Positions 24,776 through 34,051 are shown, counted from the stretch's first letter. The stretch is DNA of 64,000 nucleotides from Planctomycetota bacterium (GCA_016179685.1 JACPCR010000100.1:1-64000); one strand, 5' to 3'. Notes: a model not told the origin generated them from the letters alone. Made by a program: numbers and translations.

Positions 24776-25324
24776 ATGCGACATTCCCCCGTCGCGCGCT
24801 CCATTCGGTCCCTGTTCCGGCTATTCCGTCCCGGCTCTCGAGGGCCCCAGGTGCAGGAAGTCCAGCCTGACCAGGTGCCCGAACCGTACCGCCGTCTCCT
24901 CGCCCATCACGCGCACATGACCGTGACCATGGAGGCGCATCAGCGCAGCCCCATCGATCTTCGAATCGTCGACAAGGTACGGCGGGGACACCTCTATGCC
25001 CGCAGGGTGCTTCTCGCGAGCGCACGAACGGGCCGCATCGTGCAGTTCGGGATCATGCGTTTCGACTTCAGATGCTGTTCCGAGGCCGTGCGGAACGAGA
25101 TTCTGCGTGAACGAACGCCGCTGGGCTACATCCTCATCCGTCACAACCTCTTGCGCCGCATCGACGTGCATACGCTGTTCCGCGTCCACGCCCGTGGGGA
25201 GCTCGCCCGGCTCTTCGGATTGTCGCAGCCAGCCGAGACCTATGGCCGGCTGGCCACCATCTTCTGCGACGAGCAGCCCGCTGTGGAACTGCTCGAAATC
25301 CCAGCGCCCGGTCTCGAGTGTTGA
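24776..25324 (+). CDS. Chorismate lyase-like (UbiC/UTRA fold) protein
   Basis: A 182-residue protein. The pattern HHAHMTVTMEAH, YARRVLLASARTGRIVQFGI, ERTPLGYILIRHNLLRRI and a C-terminal PAVELLEIP matches the layout of bacterial chorismate pyruvate-lyase-like proteins (Arg after a Tyr in the first strand, PLG turn, final acidic residue in an E-I-P strand). Such enzymes make 4-hydroxybenzoate for quinone or other aromatic-isoprenoid pathways. It follows the prenyl synthase after the twin palindromes, so it may be part of the same pathway. The assignment rests on motif spacing; the start could be slightly later, and function is not certain. Confidence 0.5.
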   Translation: MRHSPVARSIRSLFRLFRPGSRGPQVQEVQPDQVPEPYRRLLAHHAHMTVTMEAHQRSPIDLRIVDKVRRGHLYARRVLLASARTGRIVQFGIMRFDFRCCSEAVRNEILRERTPLGYILIRHNLLRRIDVHTLFRVHARGELARLFGLSQPAETYGRLATIFCDEQPAVELLEIPAPGLEC

Positions 25325-25518
25325 TCCGTGAATGAGGCAGATCGCTTACCCCGGCCTCACACCCCCACACTCCCACGCTCCTGGTGTCAGGTGTCCGTCC
25401 ATTGCCCTGGTCCATGGTCAATCGTCCATGGTTCATGGTCCATTCTTGTTCAAGGCTGAAGGATGTAGGCTGAAGGCAGAGGACTGGGGACTCCACCCGC
25501 CCCACTTCGCCGCCCACC

Positions 25519-26253
25519 TCAGGCCTGCACGCTGCGGTCGAAGCGCTCGCCGAGGTATATCCGGCGGACCAGCTCGTCCTGGACCAGCTCCTGGGGCGTC
25601 CCGTGCCGCACGATTCGGCCCTCGTGCATGATGTAGGCGCGGTCGGTCACCGCCAGGGTCTCCCGCACATTATGGTCGGTCAGAAGAATGCCGATGCCGC
25701 GCCGGGTGAGGCCGCGGATGAGGACCTGGAGGTCACCAACGACCTTTGGGTCGAGCCCGGAGAAAGGCTCATCGAGCAGCAGGAGCTTGGGTTTCAGGAG
25801 CAGGGTGCGAGCGATCTCGAGCCGGCGGCGCAGCCCGCCCGAGAGGTCCCGGGCCTTCTTGTCGCGGTGAGCCAGCAGATCGAGCTCTTGAAGCATGGCC
25901 TCGGTGCGTTCCCGTCTCTCCTTTCGGCCTTCTCCGAGCATTTCGAGGACACCTTCGAGGTTATCGAAGACGCTGAGTCCCTGGAAGACCGAGGGTTCCT
26001 GGGCGAGGTAGCCGATGCCTTTTCGGGCGCGGATGTGGATCGGATCGCGAGTGATCTCTTCCTCGCCGAGGAGGACGCGGCCGGACTCGGGCCGGACGAG
26101 GCCCACGGCCATGCGGAAGGAAGTCGTTTTCCCCGCCCCATTGGTGCCCAGGAGGCCGACCAGCTCGCCATGGTCCACGGCGTAATCCACCTCGTCCACC
26201 ACCCGCCTGTGATGGTAACTCTTGCAGAGTTTTTCGACTCGGAACAGGGCCAC
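25519..26253 (-). CDS. lptB: LPS export ABC transporter ATP-binding protein LptB-like
   Basis: ABC ATPase of 244 residues with Walker A GTNGAGKTT, signature LSGGLRRRLEIARTL, Walker B LLLLDEPFSGLDP and the LptB-typical tail LTDHNVRETLAVTDRAYIM...VRRIYLGERF. LptB powers transfer of lipopolysaccharide from the inner membrane through LptFG/LptC/LptA. GTG at 26253 is chosen because it lies 1 nt after the stop of the upstream gene and begins VALFRVEKL; the frame continues upstream without a better start. No LptA, LptC or LptFG gene is near. Confidence 0.8.
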   Translation of the reverse strand: MALFRVEKLCKSYHHRRVVDEVDYAVDHGELVGLLGTNGAGKTTSFRMAVGLVRPESGRVLLGEEEITRDPIHIRARKGIGYLAQEPSVFQGLSVFDNLEGVLEMLGEGRKERRERTEAMLQELDLLAHRDKKARDLSGGLRRRLEIARTLLLKPKLLLLDEPFSGLDPKVVGDLQVLIRGLTRRGIGILLTDHNVRETLAVTDRAYIMHEGRIVRHGTPQELVQDELVRRIYLGERFDRSVQA

Positions 26254-26254
26254 G

Positions 26255-29200
26255 TTACTTGTCCTCAGAAAGCACCCGGTAATAGCGCTTGACGAGGTCC
26301 TCATACTCTTCGGGCACGCGTTCGCTGCCCGGCTCCCGGATGTCCCGTTTCCTCAATATCCGCTGGATGCGCTCGATGACGCCCTCACGAGCGGTCTGGA
26401 GATGTTCCCGGACGGAGAGGAGGTTGCCCCATTGCGGGCCGCCGGGGTGGACACCGAGTGCGGCTCGGACGCCGCTCAACAGCTCGCGAGCGAGTCCGAT
26501 GCCCTGCCCATCGGCCGGCGGCTGGCCCGCGCTCCGGGCCATCCGGTCGCTCAGCTCATCCAGTTGTTGCTCGAGCCGCTCCATGGCCTGGGCCAGCCGG
26601 TCCTCGGACCCCCGGCGCTCTCCTTCAGGCAACCGAATCTGACTCTCGATCCCGGATTCGATCCGAGCGAGATCCGCCAGGGTTTCATTCAATTTTTTCT
26701 GGACGGACTGAAGGCGCTCGAGGGGCGTGGCCAGGTAGTCCAGGTGGACCTTTTCCAACTCGTGCTGGACCTCTTCCATGACGCGGGCTATCTCTCCCGC
26801 CTTTTCCCGGGCTTCCCCGGCCTTCGAGACAGGCAGGGGATCGGAATCGGGCGACAAGGCCCGGGCCAGACGTTCCATCTCGGGCACGACGTCCCGCTCT
26901 TCGAGGCGGGAGCGTTCCTTGGCGATGTCCCGGGCCACCCAGGGATCGGATTTCTCGGCGGCTTTGGAGAGCACCTGGAGCGCCAGCGCCAGACCCTTCC
27001 CCGCCTGGGCCGCCTGGGCCTGGGAACGAGCGGCCGACCGGCGCGTTCCGTCCGCAAAGGGCTGGTCCGGCGGCCGGTTTTCCGAGCCGGCTCGCAGGTC
27101 ATCCTCGGTGCGGCGCTCTTGCTCCGCTGCGGACTGGGCCAGTGCCGCGGCCAGGCCCAGCCGGTTTCCCAGGGACCGGTCCGCGGCGGCACGGAGATTC
27201 TCCAGGGCGCTGCCGAGATGGCGTTCCGCTTCTTCGCCGGGCGCCGCGGGCATCTCGCCGGGCGCGGCCAGGGCCTTCAGGACGGACTCCATCTCCCGGG
27301 CGGCGGCCTCATAGGCCTGCCGCGTCTCCTCCGCCAGCCCGGCATCGGCGAGGACGCCCGCCTGGCGCGTGCGCTCGCCGAGCGCGCGGGCTTGTGCGGC
27401 CATGCCTGACTGCCTCGCGGCGAGGCCATCCCGTTCTTCGGTCCGGCCCGCCTGCCGATTGAGATTCCTCTGTTCCCGGGCCAGTCGTTCCGTTTCTTCC
27501 ATCATCTGGCGGACTTTTTCATCGTCCTCGCCCTGCGAGCGCGCCACGGCCTGGGCGAGCCGCGACCCGACGTCCCTCAGGCTTTTCTGCGCCTGTTGCT
27601 GGTGGGGCACGGCCTGGCCGGGCTGCCCGGCCTCCATGGCGCTGGCGGCCCGGCTCATGGCCTCGGCAGCGGCCCCCTCCGTCAACTCCCGCGCAGATTG
27701 AGCCAGGTCCGCCTGGTCCTGCGTCCGATCGCCCTGTTCGGCTCGAGCCGCGAGGTCTTCCAGTTCCCGGCCGAGAGACGCGGCGTCCCGACGCAGCTCG
27801 TCCTGACGACGCGCCAGGTGATGCTCGGCAGGGGGCTCGGCCGGCGCTTCTTCCGGGCCAGCCGATGCCGCGCCGGTCCGGCGGGCCTCCTCTTCCGTCT
27901 CCTGGCTGAGGGATTCCTGCTGCCGGGCGAGGGCTCCGGCCCGTTCGCCGGCGGACTGCATGGCCTGGGAGATGTCCCGGCGCATGGCGTTGTGCAGGCT
28001 TCGCTCCGCTTCCCGCATGCCTCGCTCGGCCTCACGGGCCTGGCTGTGCGCCTCCTGGTACTCCCGGAACTCGAGGGCGCGCTTGGACCGGTACATCTGC
28101 TCCGCCGTCTGGTTCATCTGTTCTGCGGCCCGGCGGGCCATCGGAGAATCCGACTCGGCCTCCCGGGCCATGCGCCGGGCCAGCTCGAAGGCGTCGTACA
28201 TCGCCTCCCGCATCTCGTCCGCCAGCTCCTCCCGCTTCTGATAGCTGCTCCAGTCCTGCGGCTGCTCGGTCTCGTCAGCCTCCCGGTTCTGCTCCTCCTG
28301 CTTGGCAAGCTGTTCGAGCTCCCGGCGGCTTTTCTCCTGGCGCTCCAGCATTTTCGGCATCTCCTGGGCCATTTTCTGGAATTCCTGGGCCCGGCTGCGC
28401 TCCTTCTCGCGCTCCCGGCCCTGCTGCTGGGAAAGGGCGCTCAGGTAAGCCTGCTGCCGGCCCGGTTGTCCCGCCAGGCTGAGGACGAGGCGTCGGGCCT
28501 GGGAGAGCTGATGGAGGGCGTTTTTTTCCGGGTTCAGCGCCTCGTGGGCCTCGTGGACGTGCAGATACCAGCTCGACTCGCGCAGGGCCGAGACGGCTTC
28601 GCGAAGGGCATGAACCTCGGGCATCTCCTCGATCTCGGCAGCCTCCAGGGCCTGCTCGATGTGCTGGGCCAACGACTCCACCTGGCCCGTCAGTTCCTTC
28701 TCCTTCTTGCCCAGCGTCTCGAGGGCCTCCTGCTGCGCCGACGTGCGTCGGCCCGGCGGCGTGCCGGCGATCTGGAACGTATTGGCCAGGACCTGAATCT
28801 GCTGGCCCACGATCTGTTCGAGGTTGGCCATCATCGCCTGCCGGGCCTGCGAGGCCGCGGCATCGCCTTCCATCGAGTCGGGGCCCGCCAGGTCCGTGGC
28901 CTCGTAGACGCGGACAAACTGCAGCACGGAGACCCCTTCCTTGGGCCCATTCACCGTATCGTTGTCGAGCGCGTAAACGTAATAGGCGAGGACAGCGCCC
29001 GGCGGAAGAAGCATCCGGCCGAGATCGAACCGGTAGATGCTCCGGGTGTGCCGAAGGGGCTTTTCAAGGCTTTTGAGGGTCTCCCGGATTTCGTCCTCGC
29101 CGAGGACATAAAAAGCGACGCCCAGCTCGATGAGGCCGAAATCGTCCTCCGCCTCCGCCTGGACGACGACTTCCTGATCGTCCTGGGCGAGGAGGTCCGG

Positions 29201-30406
29201 GTCCGGACGCGTGATGCGCACCCGCGGAGCGGCATCCTCGAGTGCCCGGACCGCGTGCCAGAACAGGTTGGGATGAGTCCGGCCGCGGCCGTCGAAGAGT
29301 TTCAGGGCGTAATGATCGTCGCGGGCGATGGTGAAGCGGCCGTGCAGCCGGCGAGCCCCCGAGGGAACGAGGCCGCCGGCCTCCGCCTCCTGGAAGAGAA
29401 TCTGCCCCTGGGAGACCGGAACGTTGGATTGAACCTCGAGTTCGACCTCGGTCCCCGCCAGCGCCTGAAGGTCGCCCGTGTTCTTCTCGATGCGCACGGG
29501 CTCGAGGCCGGTATAGGACGGATAGGTGAGGAGAGCGGAGACCTGTTCGACGGCTGGCTCGACGTAGACGGAGAGGGAGTAGCCCGGGCTGCGGTGGTCC
29601 CTGGCCTGGACGTAGTAGTCGAAATCTTCCCTCGCCTCGCGGAAGGTGAAAGCGAAGCGTCCGCTGGCGAACGGGAGCATGTCTTCCTGATGCCAGGGTT
29701 TCCCGGCGTGCCGGTAGTGGAGCTGGACGCGATCGGGGGGGAATCCCTGGATGCGGGCTTCGATGGTGACGGGCGTCCGCGCGGGCACTTCGACTGTACC
29801 CGGACTGACGGATTCGACACGGGCGAGGGTGGGTGGCTCGACGCGGGCCCACGGATTGACGAAGCGCCGGAAGGCTGGTCCGAACAGCGTAGGGGCGTGG
29901 TGGAAGCCGAGGGCGAGGCCGGCGAGGGCGGCCGCGGTCCCCACGGCGGCCCAGCGGGGAAGCCGCCAATCCACCGAGTCCTCGAATCGGACTTGGGCGC
30001 TGCGATGGACGGCCTGGTTCACCAGGCGATCGACGATGGGCGGGGAGGAGAAGGCCTCGGTCTTGGCCGCGTCTCCGCCGTATTCCAGGGAGGTGCTCAG
30101 CACCGTTTCCATCTGCGGGTGGCGTGTCTCGATGTCGCCCGCCACAGCTGGATCGGGCCTCGCGTCGCGTGCCGGCCGCAGGGCAAAGCGTTCCACTGCG
30201 GCGGCGAGAACCAGCAGGGTGAGAAGGAACAGCGGGATGCGTTCGGCGACGGTGAATTTGAAGAAGAGATCGAGGCCGGCATAGGCGAGGAAGGTGAGGA
30301 GGCTGACGGCGGCCAGGGCCAGGAAGCCCAGGATACAGGCCCGCTGGAACTGCAGCCGGCGCGTGCGCCGAACGCCCACGACGAGCTGGTCGAGCTGGTC
30401 AGACAC
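26255..30406 (-). CDS. Very long membrane-anchored coiled-coil protein (DUF4175-like)
   Basis: A 1383-residue protein. Two membrane segments lie within residues 20-75 and a third near 150-170 (WAAVGTAAALAGLALGF). Residues 180-480 look like beta-sandwich domains (for example SVSPGTVEVPARTPVTIEAR). From about 510 to 1330 it is a Gln/Glu/Ala/Arg-rich helical region with strong coiled-coil character, including many QE, EQL and AREAE repeats. This is the layout of DUF4175 proteins of planctomycetes and relatives, whose role is unknown. It lies between an RraA-like gene (10 nt) and lptB (1 nt), suggesting one transcript. A cell-envelope structural role is inferred. Confidence 0.75.
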   Translation of the reverse strand: MSDQLDQLVVGVRRTRRLQFQRACILGFLALAAVSLLTFLAYAGLDLFFKFTVAERIPLFLLTLLVLAAAVERFALRPARDARPDPAVAGDIETRHPQMETVLSTSLEYGGDAAKTEAFSSPPIVDRLVNQAVHRSAQVRFEDSVDWRLPRWAAVGTAAALAGLALGFHHAPTLFGPAFRRFVNPWARVEPPTLARVESVSPGTVEVPARTPVTIEARIQGFPPDRVQLHYRHAGKPWHQEDMLPFASGRFAFTFREAREDFDYYVQARDHRSPGYSLSVYVEPAVEQVSALLTYPSYTGLEPVRIEKNTGDLQALAGTEVELEVQSNVPVSQGQILFQEAEAGGLVPSGARRLHGRFTIARDDHYALKLFDGRGRTHPNLFWHAVRALEDAAPRVRITRPDPDLLAQDDQEVVVQAEAEDDFGLIELGVAFYVLGEDEIRETLKSLEKPLRHTRSIYRFDLGRMLLPPGAVLAYYVYALDNDTVNGPKEGVSVLQFVRVYEATDLAGPDSMEGDAAASQARQAMMANLEQIVGQQIQVLANTFQIAGTPPGRRTSAQQEALETLGKKEKELTGQVESLAQHIEQALEAAEIEEMPEVHALREAVSALRESSWYLHVHEAHEALNPEKNALHQLSQARRLVLSLAGQPGRQQAYLSALSQQQGREREKERSRAQEFQKMAQEMPKMLERQEKSRRELEQLAKQEEQNREADETEQPQDWSSYQKREELADEMREAMYDAFELARRMAREAESDSPMARRAAEQMNQTAEQMYRSKRALEFREYQEAHSQAREAERGMREAERSLHNAMRRDISQAMQSAGERAGALARQQESLSQETEEEARRTGAASAGPEEAPAEPPAEHHLARRQDELRRDAASLGRELEDLAARAEQGDRTQDQADLAQSARELTEGAAAEAMSRAASAMEAGQPGQAVPHQQQAQKSLRDVGSRLAQAVARSQGEDDEKVRQMMEETERLAREQRNLNRQAGRTEERDGLAARQSGMAAQARALGERTRQAGVLADAGLAEETRQAYEAAAREMESVLKALAAPGEMPAAPGEEAERHLGSALENLRAAADRSLGNRLGLAAALAQSAAEQERRTEDDLRAGSENRPPDQPFADGTRRSAARSQAQAAQAGKGLALALQVLSKAAEKSDPWVARDIAKERSRLEERDVVPEMERLARALSPDSDPLPVSKAGEAREKAGEIARVMEEVQHELEKVHLDYLATPLERLQSVQKKLNETLADLARIESGIESQIRLPEGERRGSEDRLAQAMERLEQQLDELSDRMARSAGQPPADGQGIGLARELLSGVRAALGVHPGGPQWGNLLSVREHLQTAREGVIERIQRILRKRDIREPGSERVPEEYEDLVKRYYRVLSEDK

Positions 30407-30416
30407 GTATCACTCC

Positions 30417-31160
30417 TCAGCGGGCACTTTGCCGGCGGACCCGCTCCCCCAGTTCCCGTATGCGGCGCTGGCACTCCTGTCGTGCTTCCTGCGATGCTCG
30501 GAGGTCGGGTCCCCGGGTCCGGAGGCACTTGAGGATGACCTCCTCAGCCGCGACGAATTCCTCGCAGGTCCGGGCGACGGACCGGGCGATGTCGAGGGGG
30601 ATGGTCGTCACGCCGTTGGCGTCGCCGTGAAGCAGGTCGCCGGGGTAAACGGTGATGCCGCCCACATGCACGGGCAGGTTGACCCCGAGGATATGGCAAT
30701 AGGCGTGCGCGCAGATCGTCTGGCCCGTGAAGACCGGGAAGCCGAGGGCTTCCACCTGCAAGAGGTCCCGGCCCGCTCCGCTCGTGATGAGCCCGGCGCA
30801 CCCGAAGGTCTTGTAGGTCGTGCACATCACTTCCCCGAACGTCGCGGCCGCAGGTGGGTCATCGAGGTCCTGGAATACGACCACGCGCGGATCGGGCACC
30901 TGGGCGAATGCGGCGAGCTGGCCCTCCATGCCCGCAGTGGCGTCCTGGCCCCGAGGCGGGGCGGCGGAACGGAAGGTGGCCGTGGTGGCGTAGCCGACCA
31001 TGGGAGGAAATTTGGGGAAGTTGGCCTTGATGCGGCCGTCCATGTAGCCGGCGTTGCGCGGCCGAACGTCGAACAACTCGATCACGTTGCAGACCGTCGG
31101 GGTGTCGAACCGGCGCAGCAGAGCCAGTTCCTCGGCGCTCAGGAGTTGAGAGGAATCCAT
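30417..31160 (-). CDS. RraA/HMG aldolase family protein
   Basis: 247 residues with RraA-family features: TPTVCNVIELF at the N-terminus, a GAGRDLLQVEALGFPVF segment holding the Arg-Asp pair of the active site, and YPGDLLHGDANGVTTIP with the metal-binding Asp. The family includes 4-hydroxy-4-methyl-2-oxoglutarate aldolase, oxaloacetate decarboxylase and the RNase E regulator RraA. The conserved metal site favours an enzyme. The C-terminus has an extra charged helix. First gene of the minus-strand group ending with lptB. Confidence 0.8.
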   Translation of the reverse strand: MDSSQLLSAEELALLRRFDTPTVCNVIELFDVRPRNAGYMDGRIKANFPKFPPMVGYATTATFRSAAPPRGQDATAGMEGQLAAFAQVPDPRVVVFQDLDDPPAAATFGEVMCTTYKTFGCAGLITSGAGRDLLQVEALGFPVFTGQTICAHAYCHILGVNLPVHVGGITVYPGDLLHGDANGVTTIPLDIARSVARTCEEFVAAEEVILKCLRTRGPDLRASQEARQECQRRIRELGERVRRQSAR

Positions 31161-31788
31161 TCGAATCGCCTCGGGCAGGATGGAAAACAGGGGACCCGGG
31201 AGGCGGCTGCCGGTTTTCGAGCCCGACCCACCGGGACTATCTTGGCAATCAGGTTACCATCAGACGTAGTAACTTCTCAATAAATTCGGGGAAGATACGC
31301 GCTCATTTTCATAACCGATGATGATTGAAGGCTTCACGGATTTCCGCAGCGAAGCAGGCAAGCGCTTCGGGGCGAAGCCCGGAAGCGCTTCGCCTACGTT
31401 CGCCGCGTGTCAGCCCTGAATTTCCTGGCGAAGCCCGGAAGGGCTTCGCCTACCTTCACAACTCATGAATTTGACCTTATCCTCCTCCCCGAACTTATTG
31501 AGAAGATGCCAGGCGTAGCGGCGTTCAACGCAACGGAGATGGTCGAGTTATAGTCATTGGAACAAGGGAAGCGCCGCACCAACACACGGCGAACATCCTG
31601 CGAATATCTGCGGATACATCCGAGGGTATTTGCGCCGGCCTCCAATATCTTAGTCAGTTTCAACTTGAAAACCACGATTTTAGACTTCGTTGAATCCCTT
31701 CAGGGGGATCGGTCTCGCCAAAAACTCAAGAGCAAGGCAGAAAACTCAACGCCGAGGCGATCCTGGCCGCCGACCGGCAGGCGGTCGT
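31161..31788. other. 628-nt intergenic region with a MITE-like element
   Basis: No protein gene is supported here. The left half is the 233-bp element annotated separately at 31273-31505; the right half (31506-31788) has short open frames with no motif. Divides the RraA group from the methionine aminopeptidase group, both on the minus strand. Confidence 0.7.
31273..31505. mobile_element. MITE-like element with 20-bp terminal inverted repeats
   Basis: The ends CTTCTCAATAAATTCGGGGA (31273-31292) and TCCCCGAACTTATTGAGAAG (31486-31505) are inverted repeats with one mismatch. Inside are two direct copies, 59 bp apart, of a hairpin-forming segment (GGCGAAGCCCGGAAG near 31371 and 31430). No coding capacity. 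A clear target-site duplication is not seen. The right end recurs alone at 49345-49391, which supports mobility. Confidence 0.7.
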
Positions 31789-32559
31789 TCAGGCCTCGAC
31801 CGTGAGGATTTCCGGCCCGTCGCTCAGGACGGCCACAACGTGCTCGAAGTGGGCGGCCAGGCTGCCGTCCTTGGTGGCCACACCCCAGTGGTCCGGCAGC
31901 GTGACCACGTCATAATGACCCTGCGTGGTCATCGGCTCGATGGCCAGCGTCATGCCTACCCGGAGCTTGTCCCCTTCGTGGGGTTTGCCGTAATTAGGTA
32001 CCTGGGGGTCCTCGTGCATGGAACGGCCGATGCCGTGGCCGACCAGTGGGCGCACGACGCCGCAGCCCCGGGATTCCACGTAGTTCTGAATGGCCCAAGC
32101 GATGTCCCCGACGCGGTTGCCCGGCACAGCGGCCTGGATGCCGCGGCGCAGCGCTTCCTGGGTGACGTCCAGAAGGGACTGGGCTTCTGAAGTGATCGAC
32201 CCGACAGGAAAGGTATAGGCGGAATCGCCGCAGAAGCCGTCGAACTGGCAGCCGAAATCGATGGAGAGGATGTCGCCCTCGCGGAGCGGCACGTCGTTCG
32301 GAATCCCGTGTACCACGATGTGATTGGGCGAGGCGCAGATGGCACCCGGGAAGCGCGGATGGTCCTCGTTCTGACCCGGGTAATTGAGGAACAGCGGCTT
32401 CGCTCCCGCCTGACGGCACAGCTCCAGGGCGTAGTCGTTGATCTCTCGAGTGGTTGCTCCGGGCCGCACTTTCTCGCCCATCTGCCTCAGAATCCGGCAG
32501 GTCAGGGCGCAGGCGCGCCGCATCCGTTGAAGCTCGCGGGGGGACTTCAGGAAGATCAT
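31789..32559 (-). CDS. map: Methionine aminopeptidase, type I
   Basis: Removes N-terminal Met from new proteins. The five metal ligands are visible: two Asp in SIDFGCQFDGFCGDSAYTF, His in GHGIGRSMHEDPQVPNYG, Glu in AIEPMTTQG and Glu in FEHVVAV; the catalytic His is in HIVVHGIP. 256 residues, no zinc-finger extension, as in bacterial type Ia enzymes. ATG at 32559 (MIFLKSPRELQRM) gives the family N-terminus and overlaps the stop of the upstream gene as ATGA. Confidence 0.93.
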   Translation of the reverse strand: MIFLKSPRELQRMRRACALTCRILRQMGEKVRPGATTREINDYALELCRQAGAKPLFLNYPGQNEDHPRFPGAICASPNHIVVHGIPNDVPLREGDILSIDFGCQFDGFCGDSAYTFPVGSITSEAQSLLDVTQEALRRGIQAAVPGNRVGDIAWAIQNYVESRGCGVVRPLVGHGIGRSMHEDPQVPNYGKPHEGDKLRVGMTLAIEPMTTQGHYDVVTLPDHWGVATKDGSLAAHFEHVVAVLSDGPEILTVEA

Positions 32560-33119
32560 GGAGCGGAAGGCGCGTCGGAAGGAGAAGAGATCGGTGAAGC
32601 TCGGAATGGCTGCACCCCCTCGAGGGCCAGAAGCAGGAACAAGCCAGCACCTCCCAGCAGGATGCCCTGACTGACGTGAACGTATCGGCGATGGAGGCGG
32701 TCGAACTCCTGTCGGCCGGCGTCCGACCAGGCCTCGTATCCCCCGGCTGGCGCCTGCGCCCGGAGGGCTTCCATCCGGGGACCGAGTGCGAAGCGCAGGT
32801 GGAGCGTTGCCAGGAGCATCAGAAAAGGCGTGATTATCTTGAGAGCGAGTATTCTTCGCCAGCGGAAACCGGGGCTCAGGGGCCGCAGCAGCCAGAGCTG
32901 GAGCGTGCTGCTGGCGAGGAAGGCGGCGGCGCAGCCGATGTGGGCGAGGCCCAGCCGCCGGAGGGTCTCGCCGACGATGTCGCCTGCGGCCATCCGGTCC
33001 GGGGCGAGCTTCTGAAACGTGACGGTGGCGAAGAAGGGAAGTGCGGCGAGGCCTCCGACCCAGGCGGCCAGGGCGAGATATTGAATCCAGAAGAGGGCGG
33101 GTGGAAGCCACTTTTTCAT
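32556..33119 (-). CDS. DUF4149-like integral membrane protein
   Basis: 187 residues with four predicted membrane helices: residues 8-32 (PALFWIQYLALAAWVGGLAA), about 58-78, about 92-110 and about 148-168. The N-terminal WVGG next to the first helix and the central conserved His/Arg segments fit the DUF4149/TMEM205-like family, of unknown function. It overlaps by 4 nt both the HEAT-repeat gene upstream and map downstream, so the three are translationally coupled. Confidence 0.7.
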   Translation of the reverse strand: MKKWLPPALFWIQYLALAAWVGGLAALPFFATVTFQKLAPDRMAAGDIVGETLRRLGLAHIGCAAAFLASSTLQLWLLRPLSPGFRWRRILALKIITPFLMLLATLHLRFALGPRMEALRAQAPAGGYEAWSDAGRQEFDRLHRRYVHVSQGILLGGAGLFLLLALEGVQPFRASPISSPSDAPSAP

Positions 33120-33877
33120 GAGCCACGACCGAAACTTTGGAGCGCCGACTCGGCCTCCCGGCGCACGCCAGGGTCCGGGTCATTCCGGGCCAGACGTTCG
33201 AGCGGCTTCCGGGCCATACCGCTCGCGCACTGCACGAGGGCCTGGACCGTGCGGCCGCGGACCATCGGGTCGGAATCGTCCAGGCCTGGCAGCAGGAGGG
33301 CGGGTGCACGCGCGCCGCCGATCTCACCGAGGGCCCGGGCGGCGCGCCAGCGGACCTCGCGGCTCGGGTCGGTGCGGAGACGCCGAGCGAGTCCGTCGAG
33401 CGCGCCGGCGACGCCCAGGCGGCCGAGGGCGCGGGCGGCCTCGGCCCGGACGCCTTCTTCGGCATCTTCGAGGCACGCGGCCAGAGCGGGCGCGGCGTCC
33501 GGGACGCCGAGCCGGCCCAGGACCTGGATGGTCTTCTGCCGGTCAGCGGCCCGGCCCGCAGGGAGCTCCTGGAGGAGGAGCGCCAGGCCGCGGGAGTCGC
33601 CCATGAGGCCCAGGGCCCGCGCCGCATGCCGGGCCACCGCGGCATCGGGGTCCGTGAGGAGCGCAGCCAGATCGTCCCGCGCCTCCGCAAACCCGATCTC
33701 ACCCAGGGCCTCCGCAGCCCTCTGACGGACCTGACGACCAGAGTCCTTGAGCGCCGCCCGGAGCGCTTCGGCGGACCGGGTATCACGCTGCCGCGCGAGG
33801 GCCACGGCCGCTCGGGCGCGGCGCACAGCGGTCGGACCCGCTCGCAATTCCTGGATCAGCGTCTCGAGAGTCTCCAT
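33116..33877 (-). CDS. HEAT-repeat (PBS lyase-like) protein
   Basis: 253 residues formed almost entirely of HEAT repeats with the pattern D-P-D-x-x-V-R-x-x-A-A-x-A-L-G, for example DPDAAVARHAARALGLMG and DPSREVRWRAARALGEIG. Soluble, no signal peptide. Such proteins are adaptors; in this genome context no bilin lyase role is likely. First gene of the coupled three-gene set with the membrane protein and map. Confidence 0.8.
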   Translation of the reverse strand: METLETLIQELRAGPTAVRRARAAVALARQRDTRSAEALRAALKDSGRQVRQRAAEALGEIGFAEARDDLAALLTDPDAAVARHAARALGLMGDSRGLALLLQELPAGRAADRQKTIQVLGRLGVPDAAPALAACLEDAEEGVRAEAARALGRLGVAGALDGLARRLRTDPSREVRWRAARALGEIGGARAPALLLPGLDDSDPMVRGRTVQALVQCASGMARKPLERLARNDPDPGVRREAESALQSFGRGS

Positions 33878-33917
33878 GATTCCGCACTTCGGCCCCTGTC
33901 AGGAACACCCCGCACCC

Positions 33918-34040
33918 TTGCTCAGAAGTGCACCCGCATTTCTGAACAGGGATGCGAGCCGGAAACCCCTCCCGCACGTGTTCCTATGGGAGGAATTCCG
34001 ATGTGAGGCGAAATTCAAGAGTCATTCCCATTGAACCACT
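33918..34040. repeat. Dispersed palindromic repeat, second copy of the 8320-8410 type
   Basis: Contains CAGAAGTGCACCCGCATTTCTG (CAGAA/TTCTG stem), then GAACAGGGATGCGAGCCGG and AAACCCC, and later GCGAAATTCAAGAGTCATTC, in the same order as at 8343-8402. Between them CCTCCC and GGGAGG pair. A shorter inverted relative is at about 42640-42690. The 33878-34126 spacer has no gene. Confidence 0.65.
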
Positions 34041-34051
34041 TGAGAAGTGAC

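Noticed and set aside
27596-30532. Plus-strand open frame of 978 codons
   Set aside because: Antisense shadow of the DUF4175-like coiled-coil gene; no domain and repetitive composition.
31486-31505. Target-site duplication flanking the MITE-like element
   Set aside because: Flanks (TAGTAA and ATGCCA) do not match; a duplication cannot be claimed.
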